A stretch of 64,000 nucleotides of DNA from Streptomyces sp. cf386 (GCF_900103585.1 NZ_FNHV01000001.1:79326-143325), one strand, 5' to 3'; counted from the first letter of the stretch, positions 24,957 through 33,656 are shown. Notes: a model not told the origin generated them from the sequence alone. Translations and numbers: made by a program.

Positions 24957-25454
24957 ATGAGCGAGCCGTTCCAGTTGCCCGACCTGTCCATCGAGAAGGA
25001 CTACGTCGGAGAGTCCTTCTCCCCCATCTACACCACGACGGTGACGGTGAGCGGTGGACCGGCGAGCCACGGGCGGGCCTCGGGCAGGGCGCGCTCGGGC
25101 GACGGCGTCCTGGATCTCGACCTGCGCATGCCCGCCGAACTGGGCGGAGACGGCCGGGGGACGAACCCTGAGCAGCTGTTCGCGGCCGGCTTCGCCGCCT
25201 GCTTCCACGGCGCCCTGAGTCTGGTGGCACGCCAGGAGGAGCTCGACCCCGCACCGATCTCCGTGGCGGCGACCGTGGCCTTCGGACGGGACCCGGAGGA
25301 CGGCGGCTATCTGCTGCACATCGACCTGGTGGTCGGGTGGCCGGACATCGACCCCGAGATCGCCGTGCCCCTCCTTCGGAGGGCCGATTCGCTGTGCCCC
25401 TACGCGCGCATGGCAGGGCAGGGCACACCGACGACCATCACGCTGGCGTCCTGA
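24957..25454 (+). CDS. OsmC/Ohr-family peroxide-resistance protein
   Basis: The 165-aa protein has both cysteine motifs of the family, NPEQLFAAGFAACFHGAL and DSLCPYARM, which reduce organic hydroperoxides via a Cys pair. Length and order of blocks are normal for Ohr. GGGAGG at 24945-24950 supports the start at 24957. It sits behind an ECF41-type promoter, which ties the regulon to oxidative or thiol stress. Confidence 0.85.
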   Translation: MSEPFQLPDLSIEKDYVGESFSPIYTTTVTVSGGPASHGRASGRARSGDGVLDLDLRMPAELGGDGRGTNPEQLFAAGFAACFHGALSLVARQEELDPAPISVAATVAFGRDPEDGGYLLHIDLVVGWPDIDPEIAVPLLRRADSLCPYARMAGQGTPTTITLAS

Positions 25455-25504
25455 CCGGCAGCGATACCCGCTTTCCGATCGGGGGTACCTGGGCCACGGA
25501 GTTC

Positions 25505-25531
25505 TGTCACAGATCCGCCGGCAGTCCGGTC
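25505..25531 (+). promoter_or_regulatory. ECF41-type promoter of the flavoprotein gene
   Basis: TGTCACA (25505-25511), 16 bp, then GGTC (25528-25531), 33 bp before the GTG at 25565. Confidence 0.8.
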
Positions 25532-25564
25532 GTACTGAATGACACCCCCTGATCGGAGAAGACC

Positions 25565-27295
25565 GTGGCTATCACCGAACAACGTCTTTCCACCATGGTG
25601 CTGGTGATCGGCACCGGAGGCGCCGGTCTGCGGGCCGCGATCGAGCTGGCCGAGGCCGGTGTCGACGTCCTCGCCGTCGGCAAGCGCCCCAAGGACGACG
25701 CCCATACGGCACTTGCCGCCGGAGGAATCAACGCGGCGCTGGCCACCATGGACCCGGAGGACAGCTGGCAGCAGCACGCGGCGGACACGATCAAGGAGAG
25801 CTACCTGCTCGCCGACCCCCGCACCGTCGAGATCGTCACCCAGGGCGCCGGCCGGGGCATCGACGACCTGGAGCGCTACGGCATGGCCTTCGCCCGGGAG
25901 GAGGACGGCCGTATCTCCCAGCGGTTCTTCGGCGCGCACAAGTTCCGGCGGACCGCCTTCGCCGGCGACTACACCGGGCTGGAGATCCAGCGCACGCTCG
26001 TCAGGCGCGCCGAGCAGCTCGACATCCCGGTGCTCGAAGGCGTCTACATCACCCGGCTCCTGGTGCATGACGGGGCCGTGTTCGGCGCCTACGGCTTCGA
26101 CCTCGCGAACGGAAGGCGCTATCTGATCCACGCGGACGCGGTCATTCTCGCCGCGGGCGGCCACACGCGTATCTGGCGGCGCACCTCCTCCCGGCGCGAC
26201 GAGAACACGGGTGACTCCTTCCGGCTGGCCGTGGAGGCCGGCGCCCGGCTGCGCGACGCCGAGCTGGTCCAGTTCCACCCCTCCGGGATCATCGAGCCGG
26301 AGAACGCGGCCGGCACCCTGGTCAGCGAGGCCGCCCGGGGCGAGGGCGGGATCCTGCGCAACGCCGTCGGGGAACGGTTCATGGCCCGCTACGACCCCGA
26401 CCGGATGGAGCTGTCCACCCGCGACCGCGTGGCCCTGGCCTCCTACACGGAGATCAAGGAGGGGCGGGGTACCGCCAAGGGCGGCGTATGGCTCGACGTC
26501 TCCCATCTGCCCCGGCAGACGATCATGACCCGGCTCCCCCGCGTCTACCAGACGATGCTCGACCTCCAGATGCTGGACATCACCCGCGAGCCGATCGAGA
26601 TCGCGCCCACCGCGCACTACTCGATGGGCGGCGTGTGGGTGCGTCCCGAGGACCACAGCACCGATGTGCGGGGGCTGTACGCCATCGGTGAGGCGTCGAG
26701 CGGGCTGCACGGAGCCAATCGCCTCGGCGGGAACAGTCTCATCGAGCTGCTGGTCTTCGGCCGCATCACGGGGCAGGCGGCCGCCGCCTACTCGCAGTCC
26801 CTGACCGCGCAGCGCCGGTCGGCGTCGGCCATCGCCGAGGCCCGCGCGGAGATCGACGATCTGCTCGCGGCCGACGGGCCGGAGAACGTGCGTGCCCTGC
26901 AGCGCGCGATCCGCAACACCATGACCGAGCACGCGGGGGTCGTACGCGACGAAGAGGGCCTGCGTGCGGGCCTTGCGGAACTCTCCGTGATCGAGAAGCG
27001 GATGGCGGACGTCGGCGTGCACCCGGACATCGCCGGATATCAGGACCTGGCGCACGCCTTCGACCTCAAGTCCGCCGCCCTGGCGGCCCGGGCCACCCTC
27101 GAAGCGGCGCTGGAGCGGCGCGAGACCCGTGGCTGCCACAACCGCAGCGACTACCCCGACCTGGATCCCGCGCTGCGCGTCAATCTCGTGTGGTCCCCGA
27201 CGACGGGCGTCACCCACGAGAGCATCCCGGACATTCCGAACGAGGTTTCCGCCCTGATGGAAGAGGTCTCGACCGAAGGGAAACTCGCGGAATGA
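25565..27295 (+). CDS. SdhA/FrdA-like FAD flavoprotein, solitary
   Basis: The 576-aa protein follows the succinate dehydrogenase/fumarate reductase flavoprotein plan: FAD motif VIGTGGAGLRAAIELAEAG, AHTALAAGGINAAL with the His used for covalent FAD in SdhA, HPSGIIEPENAAG and SEAARGEGGIL in the capping domain, HYSMGG, and GLYAIGEASSGLHGANRLGGNSL. No iron-sulfur or membrane-anchor subunit is encoded near it, so it is probably a soluble reductase or oxidase with another acceptor. L-aspartate oxidase is the main alternative. It starts at GTG behind an ECF41-type promoter. Confidence 0.8.
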   Translation: MAITEQRLSTMVLVIGTGGAGLRAAIELAEAGVDVLAVGKRPKDDAHTALAAGGINAALATMDPEDSWQQHAADTIKESYLLADPRTVEIVTQGAGRGIDDLERYGMAFAREEDGRISQRFFGAHKFRRTAFAGDYTGLEIQRTLVRRAEQLDIPVLEGVYITRLLVHDGAVFGAYGFDLANGRRYLIHADAVILAAGGHTRIWRRTSSRRDENTGDSFRLAVEAGARLRDAELVQFHPSGIIEPENAAGTLVSEAARGEGGILRNAVGERFMARYDPDRMELSTRDRVALASYTEIKEGRGTAKGGVWLDVSHLPRQTIMTRLPRVYQTMLDLQMLDITREPIEIAPTAHYSMGGVWVRPEDHSTDVRGLYAIGEASSGLHGANRLGGNSLIELLVFGRITGQAAAAYSQSLTAQRRSASAIAEARAEIDDLLAADGPENVRALQRAIRNTMTEHAGVVRDEEGLRAGLAELSVIEKRMADVGVHPDIAGYQDLAHAFDLKSAALAARATLEAALERRETRGCHNRSDYPDLDPALRVNLVWSPTTGVTHESIPDIPNEVSALMEEVSTEGKLAE

Positions 27296-27321
27296 AATTT
27301 CCCGATTTCCTGCGCGTCGCG

Positions 27322-27348
27322 TGTCACACACGGATCCCCTGCCCTGTC
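27322..27348 (+). promoter_or_regulatory. ECF41-type promoter (variant -10) of the NmrA-like gene
   Basis: TGTCACA (27322-27328), 16 bp, then TGTC (27345-27348), one base off the GGTC of the other sites, 53 bp before the ATG. Confidence 0.65.
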
Positions 27349-27401
27349 TCTTCTGGTGCAGACGTTGTGCAGACCGAATTCTCCTCCGAAAGGAATCCGC
27401 T

Positions 27402-28148
27402 ATGAAGGTCGTCGTGATCGGTGGCACCGGTCTCATCGGTTCGAAGCTGGTCGTCAAGCTCAACGAGCACGGCCACGAGGCGGTGGCCGCCTCGCCCAAC
27501 ACCGGCGTCAACACCCTCACGGGCGAGGGTCTCGCCGAGGTCCTGAAGGACGCGGCGGTCGTGGTCGACGTGTCCAACTCCCCCGCGTGGGAGGACGACG
27601 CCGTCATGAACTTCTTCCGCACCTCGACGGCCAACCTCCTCGAGGCGGAGGCCGAGGCCGGCGTGACGCACCATGTGGCGCTGTCCGTGGTCGGCACCGA
27701 CCGCCTCCAGGAGAGCGGGTACTTCCGGGCCAAGCAGGCCCAGGAAGACCTGATCAAGGAGTCCGGCATGCCCTACTCCATCGTCCACGCCACCCAGTTC
27801 TTCGAGTTCATCAAGGGGATCGCGGACATCTCGACCGACGGCGACACCGTGCGGCTGTCCTCCGCCAAGTTCCAGCCCATCTACTCCGACGACGTGGCCG
27901 CGGCCGTCGGCCGCACCGCCGTCGGCACTCCCGTCAACGGCCTGGTCGAGATCGCGGGCCCCGACGTGTTCCAGCTCGACGAGCTGATCCGCAAGGCGCT
28001 CGCCGCCCAGAACGACCCCCGCACCGTCGTCACGGACCCGCACGCCCCGTACTCCGGTGCCGAGCTGCAGGAGACCACCCTCCTGCCGGGGCCGGACGCG
28101 CACATCGCCGAGACGAAGCTGTCCGACTGGTTCGCGCAGCAGAAGTAA
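27402..28148 (+). CDS. NmrA/SDR-type NAD(P)-binding oxidoreductase
   Basis: The 248-aa Rossmann protein opens with MKVVVIGGTGLIGSKLV, the GxxGxxG of extended or atypical SDRs, and contains LSVVGTDRLQESGYFRAKQAQEDLIKESG, typical of the NmrA/NAD(P)H-quinone-reductase group. AAGGAA precedes the ATG at 27402, and the longer reading would start at the promoter. SDR and NmrA genes are recurrent neighbours of ECF41 sigma factors. A hairpin follows the gene. Confidence 0.85.
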   Translation: MKVVVIGGTGLIGSKLVVKLNEHGHEAVAASPNTGVNTLTGEGLAEVLKDAAVVVDVSNSPAWEDDAVMNFFRTSTANLLEAEAEAGVTHHVALSVVGTDRLQESGYFRAKQAQEDLIKESGMPYSIVHATQFFEFIKGIADISTDGDTVRLSSAKFQPIYSDDVAAAVGRTAVGTPVNGLVEIAGPDVFQLDELIRKALAAQNDPRTVVTDPHAPYSGAELQETTLLPGPDAHIAETKLSDWFAQQK

Positions 28149-28216
28149 TCCCGAGTAATCCCGGCGAATCAGCCCCTGATTTCCGACACCAGTCCGACAC
28201 GAGTCCGACACCGGTT

Positions 28217-28245
28217 GGCCCCTGCTTCGCTTTTCGGCAGGGGCC
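28217..28245. terminator. hairpin after the NmrA-like gene
   Basis: GGCCCCTGC (28217-28225) pairs with GCAGGGGCC (28237-28245) around an 11-nt loop. It stands 70 bp after the stop codon. Confidence 0.75.
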
Positions 28246-28274
28246 TCGAAATTCCGTGAATCAGTTGTCAGCAG

Positions 28275-28520
28275 CTACTCGCTCGCGTCTGCCGTGGGCA
28301 CCGCTTCCAAGCGCCCGAGGTCACCGGACTGTGCCGCCGCGAGAAAGGCCTGAACGAGCCGCCGATGCGCCACCGAGTCCACGGGCTGCCTGTGCCGGTT
28401 CGCGTCGAGACGCTCCTGGGCGCGTGAGACGTGCTGCCTCGCGTTGGGGACGCCTAGGCCGAGGAGCTCGGCGATCCGGTTGTACGGGTATCCGAACCCC
28501 TCCCGCTGGAGGATGTCGCC
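28275..28520 (-). pseudogene. fragment of an ECF41-type sigma factor (region 4 onward)
   Basis: In the minus frame the segment REGFGYPYNRIAELLGLGVPNARQHVSRAQERL, followed by SVAHRRLVQAFLAAAQSGDLGRLEAV, matches region 4 and the start of the SnoaL extension of the intact sigma factor encoded at 29706-30623. Region 2, the WLPEP linker and the rest of the extension are missing, and a stop follows at 28275. It is a remnant with no function of its own. Confidence 0.75.
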
Positions 28521-28790
28521 CGTGCCCGTCTCCTCTACGGCGAGTGGCTGCGCCGCGAGAACCGCCGAGCCGACGCCCGTGCGCAGTTGAGTTCCGCCCA
28601 TGACACGCTCAGCCAGATCGGCGCCGAGGCGTTCGCGGAACGCGCGCGGCGGGAACTCCAGGCCACCGGAGCGACGATTCGCCGACGCGCCGTCGCGACA
28701 CACTCGGCCCTCACCCCGCAGGAAGCGCAGATCGCCCGGCTCGCCGGCGACGGACTCACTCGACTCGACGGCACGGCGACATCGGCCTAG
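28520..28790 (+). pseudogene. C-terminal fragment of a LuxR-family regulator
   Basis: The plus-strand reading LLYGEWLRRENRRADARAQL...AFAERARRELQATGATIRRR, then LTPQEAQIARLAGDGLT, is the end of a large LuxR (LAL) regulator just up to the start of its HTH. The HTH itself is lost, and the frame ends at 28788-28790. It abuts the sigma factor fragment head to head, so a deletion or inversion joined two unrelated gene ends. Confidence 0.7.
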
Positions 28791-28824
28791 GCACCGGCCC
28801 CGGTCCCGGCCCCGGTCGGGCCGA

Positions 28825-28851
28825 TGTCACAAGATCTGCGCCTTTCCGGTC
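28825..28851 (+). promoter_or_regulatory. ECF41-type promoter of the second sigma gene
   Basis: TGTCACA (28825-28831), 16 bp, then GGTC (28848-28851), 25 bp before the ATG at 28877. It implies control by itself or by a sister factor. Confidence 0.8.
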
Positions 28852-28876
28852 TCACTGAGTAAGGGAGTGATGCCGT

Positions 28877-29746
28877 ATGGCGGGTACGGATGACGCGGTA
28901 CCGATCGCGGAGTTGCTGGACGAACGACGGCATCTGCTGGATATCGCGTACTGGATGCTGGGCAGCGGCCGTGAGGCCGAGGGTGTCATCGACGAGACCT
29001 ACCGGCGGTGGTTCGAGCTGCCGGATCCGGCACGGGCACGGATCACGGCGCCGCGGTCGTGGCTGTCCCAGGTCGCCGGGAGTATCTGTCTGTCCCGGCT
29101 GGCCCTGCCTCGCCGGGACCGGGAGCGTGCGGTCGGGGAGGCGGCCGGCTGTGCGGGTGCGGTGGCGCAGGGGATGCTCGCGGAGGAGATCAGCGGGGTC
29201 CTGCTGGAGGCGTTGGATTCCCTGTCCCCGGCCGAGCGGGCGGCGTTCGTGCTGAACGACGTCTTCGGGATGGCGCCGGGTGCGGTCGCCGACATCGTGC
29301 GCCAGACCGAGCCGGAGTGTGCCGAGCTGGCGGACCGGGCCCGGCGCAGTCTGCGGGTGCGGCGTGCGCGGCCCACGTCGGCCCGGGAGCACGATGCGGT
29401 GGCCCGGGCGGTGCGTGAGGCGTGCGTGGCGGAGGACGAGACGGTCCTGGCGTCGCTCCTCGCCGCCGATGCCATGGCGTTCTTCGACGGTGGCGGCAAG
29501 GTGCGGGCGCTGATCAAACCGGTGCACGGCAACACCCGAGTGGCGCGCAGCCTCCTGACCCTGCTGGCCCGGCATCCACGGACGAGCGTGCACACGCATC
29601 CCGTCAACGGACGGACCGGTCTCGTCGTACGCTACGGCCCTCAGGTGGCCGCGGTCATCAGCCTCGACATCGCCGGCCCGTACGTCGTCCAGGTCTGGGT
29701 CACCCTCAATCCGGACAAGCTCCGCACCTGGAACCGGAGTCGATGA
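28877..29746 (+). CDS. diverged ECF41-like sigma factor
   Basis: The 289-aa protein has region 2 (LLDIAYWMLGSGREAEGVIDETYRRW), a region 4-like helix pair (ERAAFVLNDVFGMAPGAVADIV) and a SnoaL-type extension with the ECF41 marks FFDGGGKVRA and NPDKL at the end. The YVGPWLPEP linker block is absent and region 2 is diverged, so promoter choice may differ. AGGGAG lies 9 nt before the ATG. Its 3' end overlaps the convergent third sigma gene by 41 bp, so the transcripts can form antisense pairs. Confidence 0.75.
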   Translation: MAGTDDAVPIAELLDERRHLLDIAYWMLGSGREAEGVIDETYRRWFELPDPARARITAPRSWLSQVAGSICLSRLALPRRDRERAVGEAAGCAGAVAQGMLAEEISGVLLEALDSLSPAERAAFVLNDVFGMAPGAVADIVRQTEPECAELADRARRSLRVRRARPTSAREHDAVARAVREACVAEDETVLASLLAADAMAFFDGGGKVRALIKPVHGNTRVARSLLTLLARHPRTSVHTHPVNGRTGLVVRYGPQVAAVISLDIAGPYVVQVWVTLNPDKLRTWNRSR

Positions 29747-30623
29747 ACGCCGCGATCTTGCTCGGGTTGAACACCCACATCACCTGGTGAATGCCCTGGG
29801 GCGAGGCCGCCATCGTCATGAACGTCGTGGGCGTACCGTCCCGGTAGAGCAGCACTCCGCTGCGTCCGTTGGCCTCGACATGACGGATATCGGCACCGCT
29901 CCAGAACTTCCGCGTGGCAGTCGCCAGGTTCGCCACCCGTGCGCGGCCCAGTACGGGGACGCGGGCCGCGCCCCGGATGCCGTTGCCGTCGGACAGGCTC
30001 ACGGTGTCCGGTGTGAGGAGAGCCTGCAGTGAGGCGACATCACCGTTCTGCGCTGCCGACACGAAGGCGTCGAGGAGCTGCCGATGCTGCGCCGTGTCCA
30101 CGGTCTCCCGCTGATCGGCCGCGAGATGCTTGCGGGCCCGGCTCACGATCTGGCGGACGTTGACGACGCTGAGCCGCAGAATCTCCGCGATCTCGGAGTA
30201 GGCGTAGTCGAACGCCTCCCTCAGGACGTACGCGGCCCGCTCCGTGGGACTAAGCCTCTGCAGGACGAGAAGCAGAGCGAGTTCCAGAGCCTCCGCCCGC
30301 TCGGCGCCGACCTGGGGATCGTTGCTCGTGTCGACGGGCTCGGGCAGCCACGGGCCGATGTAGGTCTCGCGGCGCACACGCGCGGACTGAGCGACGTTGA
30401 TGGCCAGCCGGGCGGTGGTGCTCGACAGAAAGGCCACGGGGCTGAGCACCACGGAGCGGTCGGTTCGCTGCCAGCGCATCCAGACTTCCTGAACCACGTC
30501 TTCGGCCTCGACCGCGCTGCCCAGCACGCGGTACGCGATACCGAAGAGCCGCGGACGGAGCTCCACGAAGACAGAAACGGCGTCGTCCAGGCTGCTTTCC
30601 GCGCGGGACGTCTTGAGATCCAT
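29706..30623 (-). CDS. ECF41-type sigma factor (SigJ-like), autoregulated promoter
   Basis: The 305-aa protein has region 2 (LFGIAYRVLGSAVEAEDVVQEVW), the ECF41 linker YIGPWLPEP, region 4 (REAFDYAYSEIAEIL...RQIVSRARKHL) and a SnoaL extension with SDGNGIRG and NPSKI. The last dozen residues (SGSRCGACPD) arise from sequence that also encodes the end of the convergent sigma gene. A TGTCACA-N16-GGTC promoter ends only 8 bp before the ATG at 30623, so the mRNA should be leaderless or nearly so. No ribosome site is seen. Confidence 0.85.
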   Translation of the reverse strand: MDLKTSRAESSLDDAVSVFVELRPRLFGIAYRVLGSAVEAEDVVQEVWMRWQRTDRSVVLSPVAFLSSTTARLAINVAQSARVRRETYIGPWLPEPVDTSNDPQVGAERAEALELALLLVLQRLSPTERAAYVLREAFDYAYSEIAEILRLSVVNVRQIVSRARKHLAADQRETVDTAQHRQLLDAFVSAAQNGDVASLQALLTPDTVSLSDGNGIRGAARVPVLGRARVANLATATRKFWSGADIRHVEANGRSGVLLYRDGTPTTFMTMAASPQGIHQVMWVFNPSKIAAFIDSGSRCGACPD

Positions 30624-30631
30624 GCCTCATA

Positions 30632-30658
30632 GACCGGGCAGCCCGCCGTTCTGTGACA
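30632..30658 (-). promoter_or_regulatory. ECF41-type promoter of the third sigma gene
   Basis: On the minus strand TGTCACA (30658-30652), 16 bp, then GGTC (30635-30632), immediately before the ATG at 30623. Confidence 0.8.
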
Positions 30659-30963
30659 GTGACTTCGTGCGGGGAGGGAGCCGTCCCGAGGCCACGTTCC
30701 AGAGAATGGACCGCCTCTTGGTGAAGCACTTCGGCTGCTGTACAAATGTGCGTCATGAGTCCCGAGCCCTTGGTGCGACGCCCGGTCATCGACCTGTGCC
30801 GACGCCCGGGCTCGTGTTGTCGCTGACCCAGCCTCTGCTGATGCGCCCTGCCGTGCGGTGATGGCACCCGCACACCCCGCACACCCGTACCAGGGCGGTT
30901 TCCGTGCCCTGTCCCAGGGTGTGCTCCCTCTTCGTTCGGCATCACTCTCGCTCGGGGCCGGCC

Positions 30964-31687
30964 ATGTCCACAATTCCCCCTCGGGACGTGGAGCGAGACG
31001 CTGGTTCCGCCGCCGGCCAAGGTGTGGGACGCGTTCATCGACGTCTCCACCACCCATGACGGCGTACGGGGCTACAACGGCACCACACTCGTCGAGCACC
31101 TCGGCATCAGCCTGCGGCGCATCGCGGTCGGCGCCGGGATCGGCATCGCCGCCGGCGTGGTCTTCGGGCTGCTCATGGGCACCGTCGGCTGGCTGCGCTC
31201 GCTGTTCGAGCCCTGGATCACCTTCCTGCGGACGCTGCCGCCGCTGGCGTACTTCTCGCTGCTCATCATCTGGCTGGGCATCAACGAGGAACCGAAGGTC
31301 ACGCTGCTGGCCGTGGCCGCCTTCCCGCCCGTGGCGGTGTCCACCACCACGGCCGTCGCGGCCGTGCCGAGGAGCCTGATCGAGGCGGCCCGTGCGCTCG
31401 GCGCGTCGCGGTGGGACGTCGTCCGGGACGTGGTCGTCCCGTCAGCCCTGCCGGAGACGCTCACCGGGGTCCGACTCGCCGTGGGGGTCGCCTACTCCTC
31501 CCTGGTCGCCGCCGAGTTGGTCAACGGCCTGCCAGGCATCGGCGGCATGGTGAAGGACGCCGCCAACTACAACAACACCCCTGTCGTGCTCGTCGGCATC
31601 ATCGCCATCGGCGTCTCCGGCCTGATCATCGACGGCCTGCTGCTGCGGCTGGAACGGGCGGTCGTTCCGTGGCGCGGTCGCGCGTAG
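30964..31687 (+). pseudogene. SsuC/TauC-type ABC permease, 5' part deleted
   Basis: From about 30989 the frame WSETLVPPPAKVWDAF onward is a normal sulfonate/taurine-type permease with LLSPLAY-like helices and the EAA loop (EAARALGASRWDVVRDVVVPSALPETLTG). The first transmembrane helix and start are missing. A plausible original start, ATG at 30964 (MSTIPPRDVERDA), lies in another frame. A deletion between the two would explain this. A GTG at 31022 could still start a 221-aa product without helix 1. The last part, to 31687, is intact. Confidence 0.6.
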
Positions 31688-31740
31688 GGCCTTTGTCCCC
31701 CCTGTGCCCTGCCCTCCCTCTTCAGAGAAACGGCTCCGCC

Positions 31741-32793
31741 ATGCCCCCTGTCCCCCAAGGTCCGTCCCGCCGTCTCCTCCTCGCCGGCGCCCTGGCCGCC
31801 GTCTCCGCGGCCGTCACCGGTTGCTCCTCGGACAGTGCGGCGTCGACGTCCGGCGGCTCAAAGCGGCTGCGTATCGGCTACTTCGCCTTCCCCAGCGGCG
31901 ACTTGCTCGTGAAGAACGGAAAGCTGCTGGAGAAGGCGCTGCCGGACTACGAGATCACCTGGATCACGTTCGACTCCGGCGCCAGTGTCAACCAGGCCTT
32001 CCTCGGCAAGTCCCTCGACATCGCGGCGCTGGGCTCGAGCCCGTTCGCCCGCGGGGTGTCGGGCAGTTCGCCCATCCCGTACAAGGTCGCATGGATCCTC
32101 GACGTCGCGGGTGAGAACGAGGCCCTCGTGGCGCGCAAGGCCACCGGCATCACCGACGTCGCCGGGCTCAAGGGCAAGAAGATGGCCATGCCCTTCGCCT
32201 CCACCTCGCACTACAGCCTGCTCGCGGCGCTGGAGACGGCCGGCCTCAAGCCGTCCGACGTCGAGCTCATCGACCTTCAGCCACAGCCGATCCTCGCCGC
32301 CTGGCAGCGGGGTGACATCGACGCCGCCTATGTCTGGCTGCCGACCCTGGACGAGCTGCGCAAGACCGGCACCCAGCTCACCAACAGCAAGGAGATCGGC
32401 GCGGCGGGCAAGCCGACCCTCGATCTGGCCGTCGTGTCGGACGACCTGATCGCCCGGGATCCCCAGGCCATCGATGCCTGGCGCAAGGCGGAGGCCGAGG
32501 CACTGCGCCTGCTCAAGTCCGACCCGGACGGCTCGGTCAAGGCTGTCGCGGCAGAGCTCGGCATCAGCACGGCGGATGCCGAGGCGCAGCTCTCGCAGGG
32601 GGTGTTCCTCACCCCGGAGCAGGTGGTCTCCGCCGACTGGCTGGGCATCGACGGCAGCCCAGGCAAGCTGCTCACCTACGTCACCGACACGGGTCGGTTC
32701 CTGGCCGACCAGAAGCAGATCGACGGCGCACCGTCCCAGGACGTCGTCCGCAAGGCCTTCTATCTCAAGGGGCTGCCCGATGTCCTCAAGTGA
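31741..32793 (+). CDS. sulfonate/taurine-type substrate-binding lipoprotein
   Basis: The 350-aa protein has a lipoprotein signal (RRLLLAGALAAVSAAVTGC, Cys about 27) and the SsuA/TauA periplasmic-binding fold with IGYFAFPSGDLLVKNGKL, FDSGASVNQAFLGKSLDIAALGSSP and a C-terminal lobe. It would hand aliphatic sulfonates, taurine or a similar compound to the ABC permease. The gene looks intact while its permease, ATPase and oxygenase partners are damaged, so it is probably without a working transporter. It overlaps the ATPase start by 14 bp. Confidence 0.8.
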   Translation: MPPVPQGPSRRLLLAGALAAVSAAVTGCSSDSAASTSGGSKRLRIGYFAFPSGDLLVKNGKLLEKALPDYEITWITFDSGASVNQAFLGKSLDIAALGSSPFARGVSGSSPIPYKVAWILDVAGENEALVARKATGITDVAGLKGKKMAMPFASTSHYSLLAALETAGLKPSDVELIDLQPQPILAAWQRGDIDAAYVWLPTLDELRKTGTQLTNSKEIGAAGKPTLDLAVVSDDLIARDPQAIDAWRKAEAEALRLLKSDPDGSVKAVAAELGISTADAEAQLSQGVFLTPEQVVSADWLGIDGSPGKLLTYVTDTGRFLADQKQIDGAPSQDVVRKAFYLKGLPDVLK

Positions 32794-33598
32794 GCTCACC
32801 GAGGCCAAGGAAGCGGGGGACGTCGCGCGCGCCGGGTCCGTCCGCCTCGACCAGGTCACCCATCGGTACGGCCGGGGCGGCGAGGCCTTCACGGCCGTCG
32901 GGCCGGTCGACCTGACCGTCCCGGCCGGGAAGTTCCTCGTCCTGGTGGGTGCGTCCGGCTGCGGCAAGAGCACGCTGCTGCGGCTGATCGCGGGCTTCGA
33001 GCGGCCCACACACGGCTCGGTGCGGGTCTCCGGCAGCGAGCCGCGGCCCGGCGAGACGGCCGGCGTGGTGTTCCAGACGCCGCGGCTGTTCCCGTGGCGG
33101 ACCGTGCGGGGCAATGTCGACCTGGCGCTGCGGTACGCGGGTGTGCCCCGGGCCCAATGGCCCAAGCGGCGCGCGGAGTTGGTGGGCCGGGTCGGCCTGG
33201 AGGGCACCGAGAAGCGGCGCACCTGGGAGATCTCCGGTGGCCAGCAGCAACGCGTCGCCATCGCCCGGGCGCTGGCCGCCGAGAACCCGCTCCTCCTCCT
33301 CGACGAACCGTTCGCGGCGCTGGACGCGCTGACCCGGGAGCGGCTCCAGGAGGATGTCCGCCGGGTCACCTAACGGACCGGCCGGACCACGGTGTTCGTG
33401 ACGCACTCGGCGGACGAGGCGGTGTTCCTCGGCTCCCGCATCGTGGTGCTGACGAAGAGCCCCGAGACCGTGGCCCTGGACCTGCCGATCCCGCTGCCGC
33501 GCGGCGACATCGATGCCGAAGAGCTGCGCGACTCCCGCGAGTTCGCCGAGCTGCGGGCCCAGGTCGCCCACGCCGTCAAGGCCGCCGCAGCGCCTTGA
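32780..33598 (+). pseudogene. SsuB/TauB-type ABC ATPase split by a TAA stop
   Basis: The first 197 residues contain Walker A GASGCGKSTLL, Q-loop VVFQTPRLFPW, signature SGGQQQRVAIARAL and Walker B LLLLDEPFAALDAL. Then TAA at 33371-33373 interrupts EDVRRVT. The same frame continues after the stop with RTGRTTVFVTHSADEAVFLGSRIVVL (H-switch) to 33598. One base-level change in a single codon therefore separates the H-loop half from the rest. It is a pseudogene unless the stop is read through or is a sequencing error. Confidence 0.8.
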
Positions 33599-33656
33599 TC
33601 CCCGTGATCCCCGCACTCACCCCCGACACCCCCGACACTCCCGAAAGGACACACAG

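Noticed and set aside
28275..28703. A 142-aa intact protein
   Set aside because: Only its C-terminal part matches a sigma factor. The front part is the antisense of the LuxR remnant.
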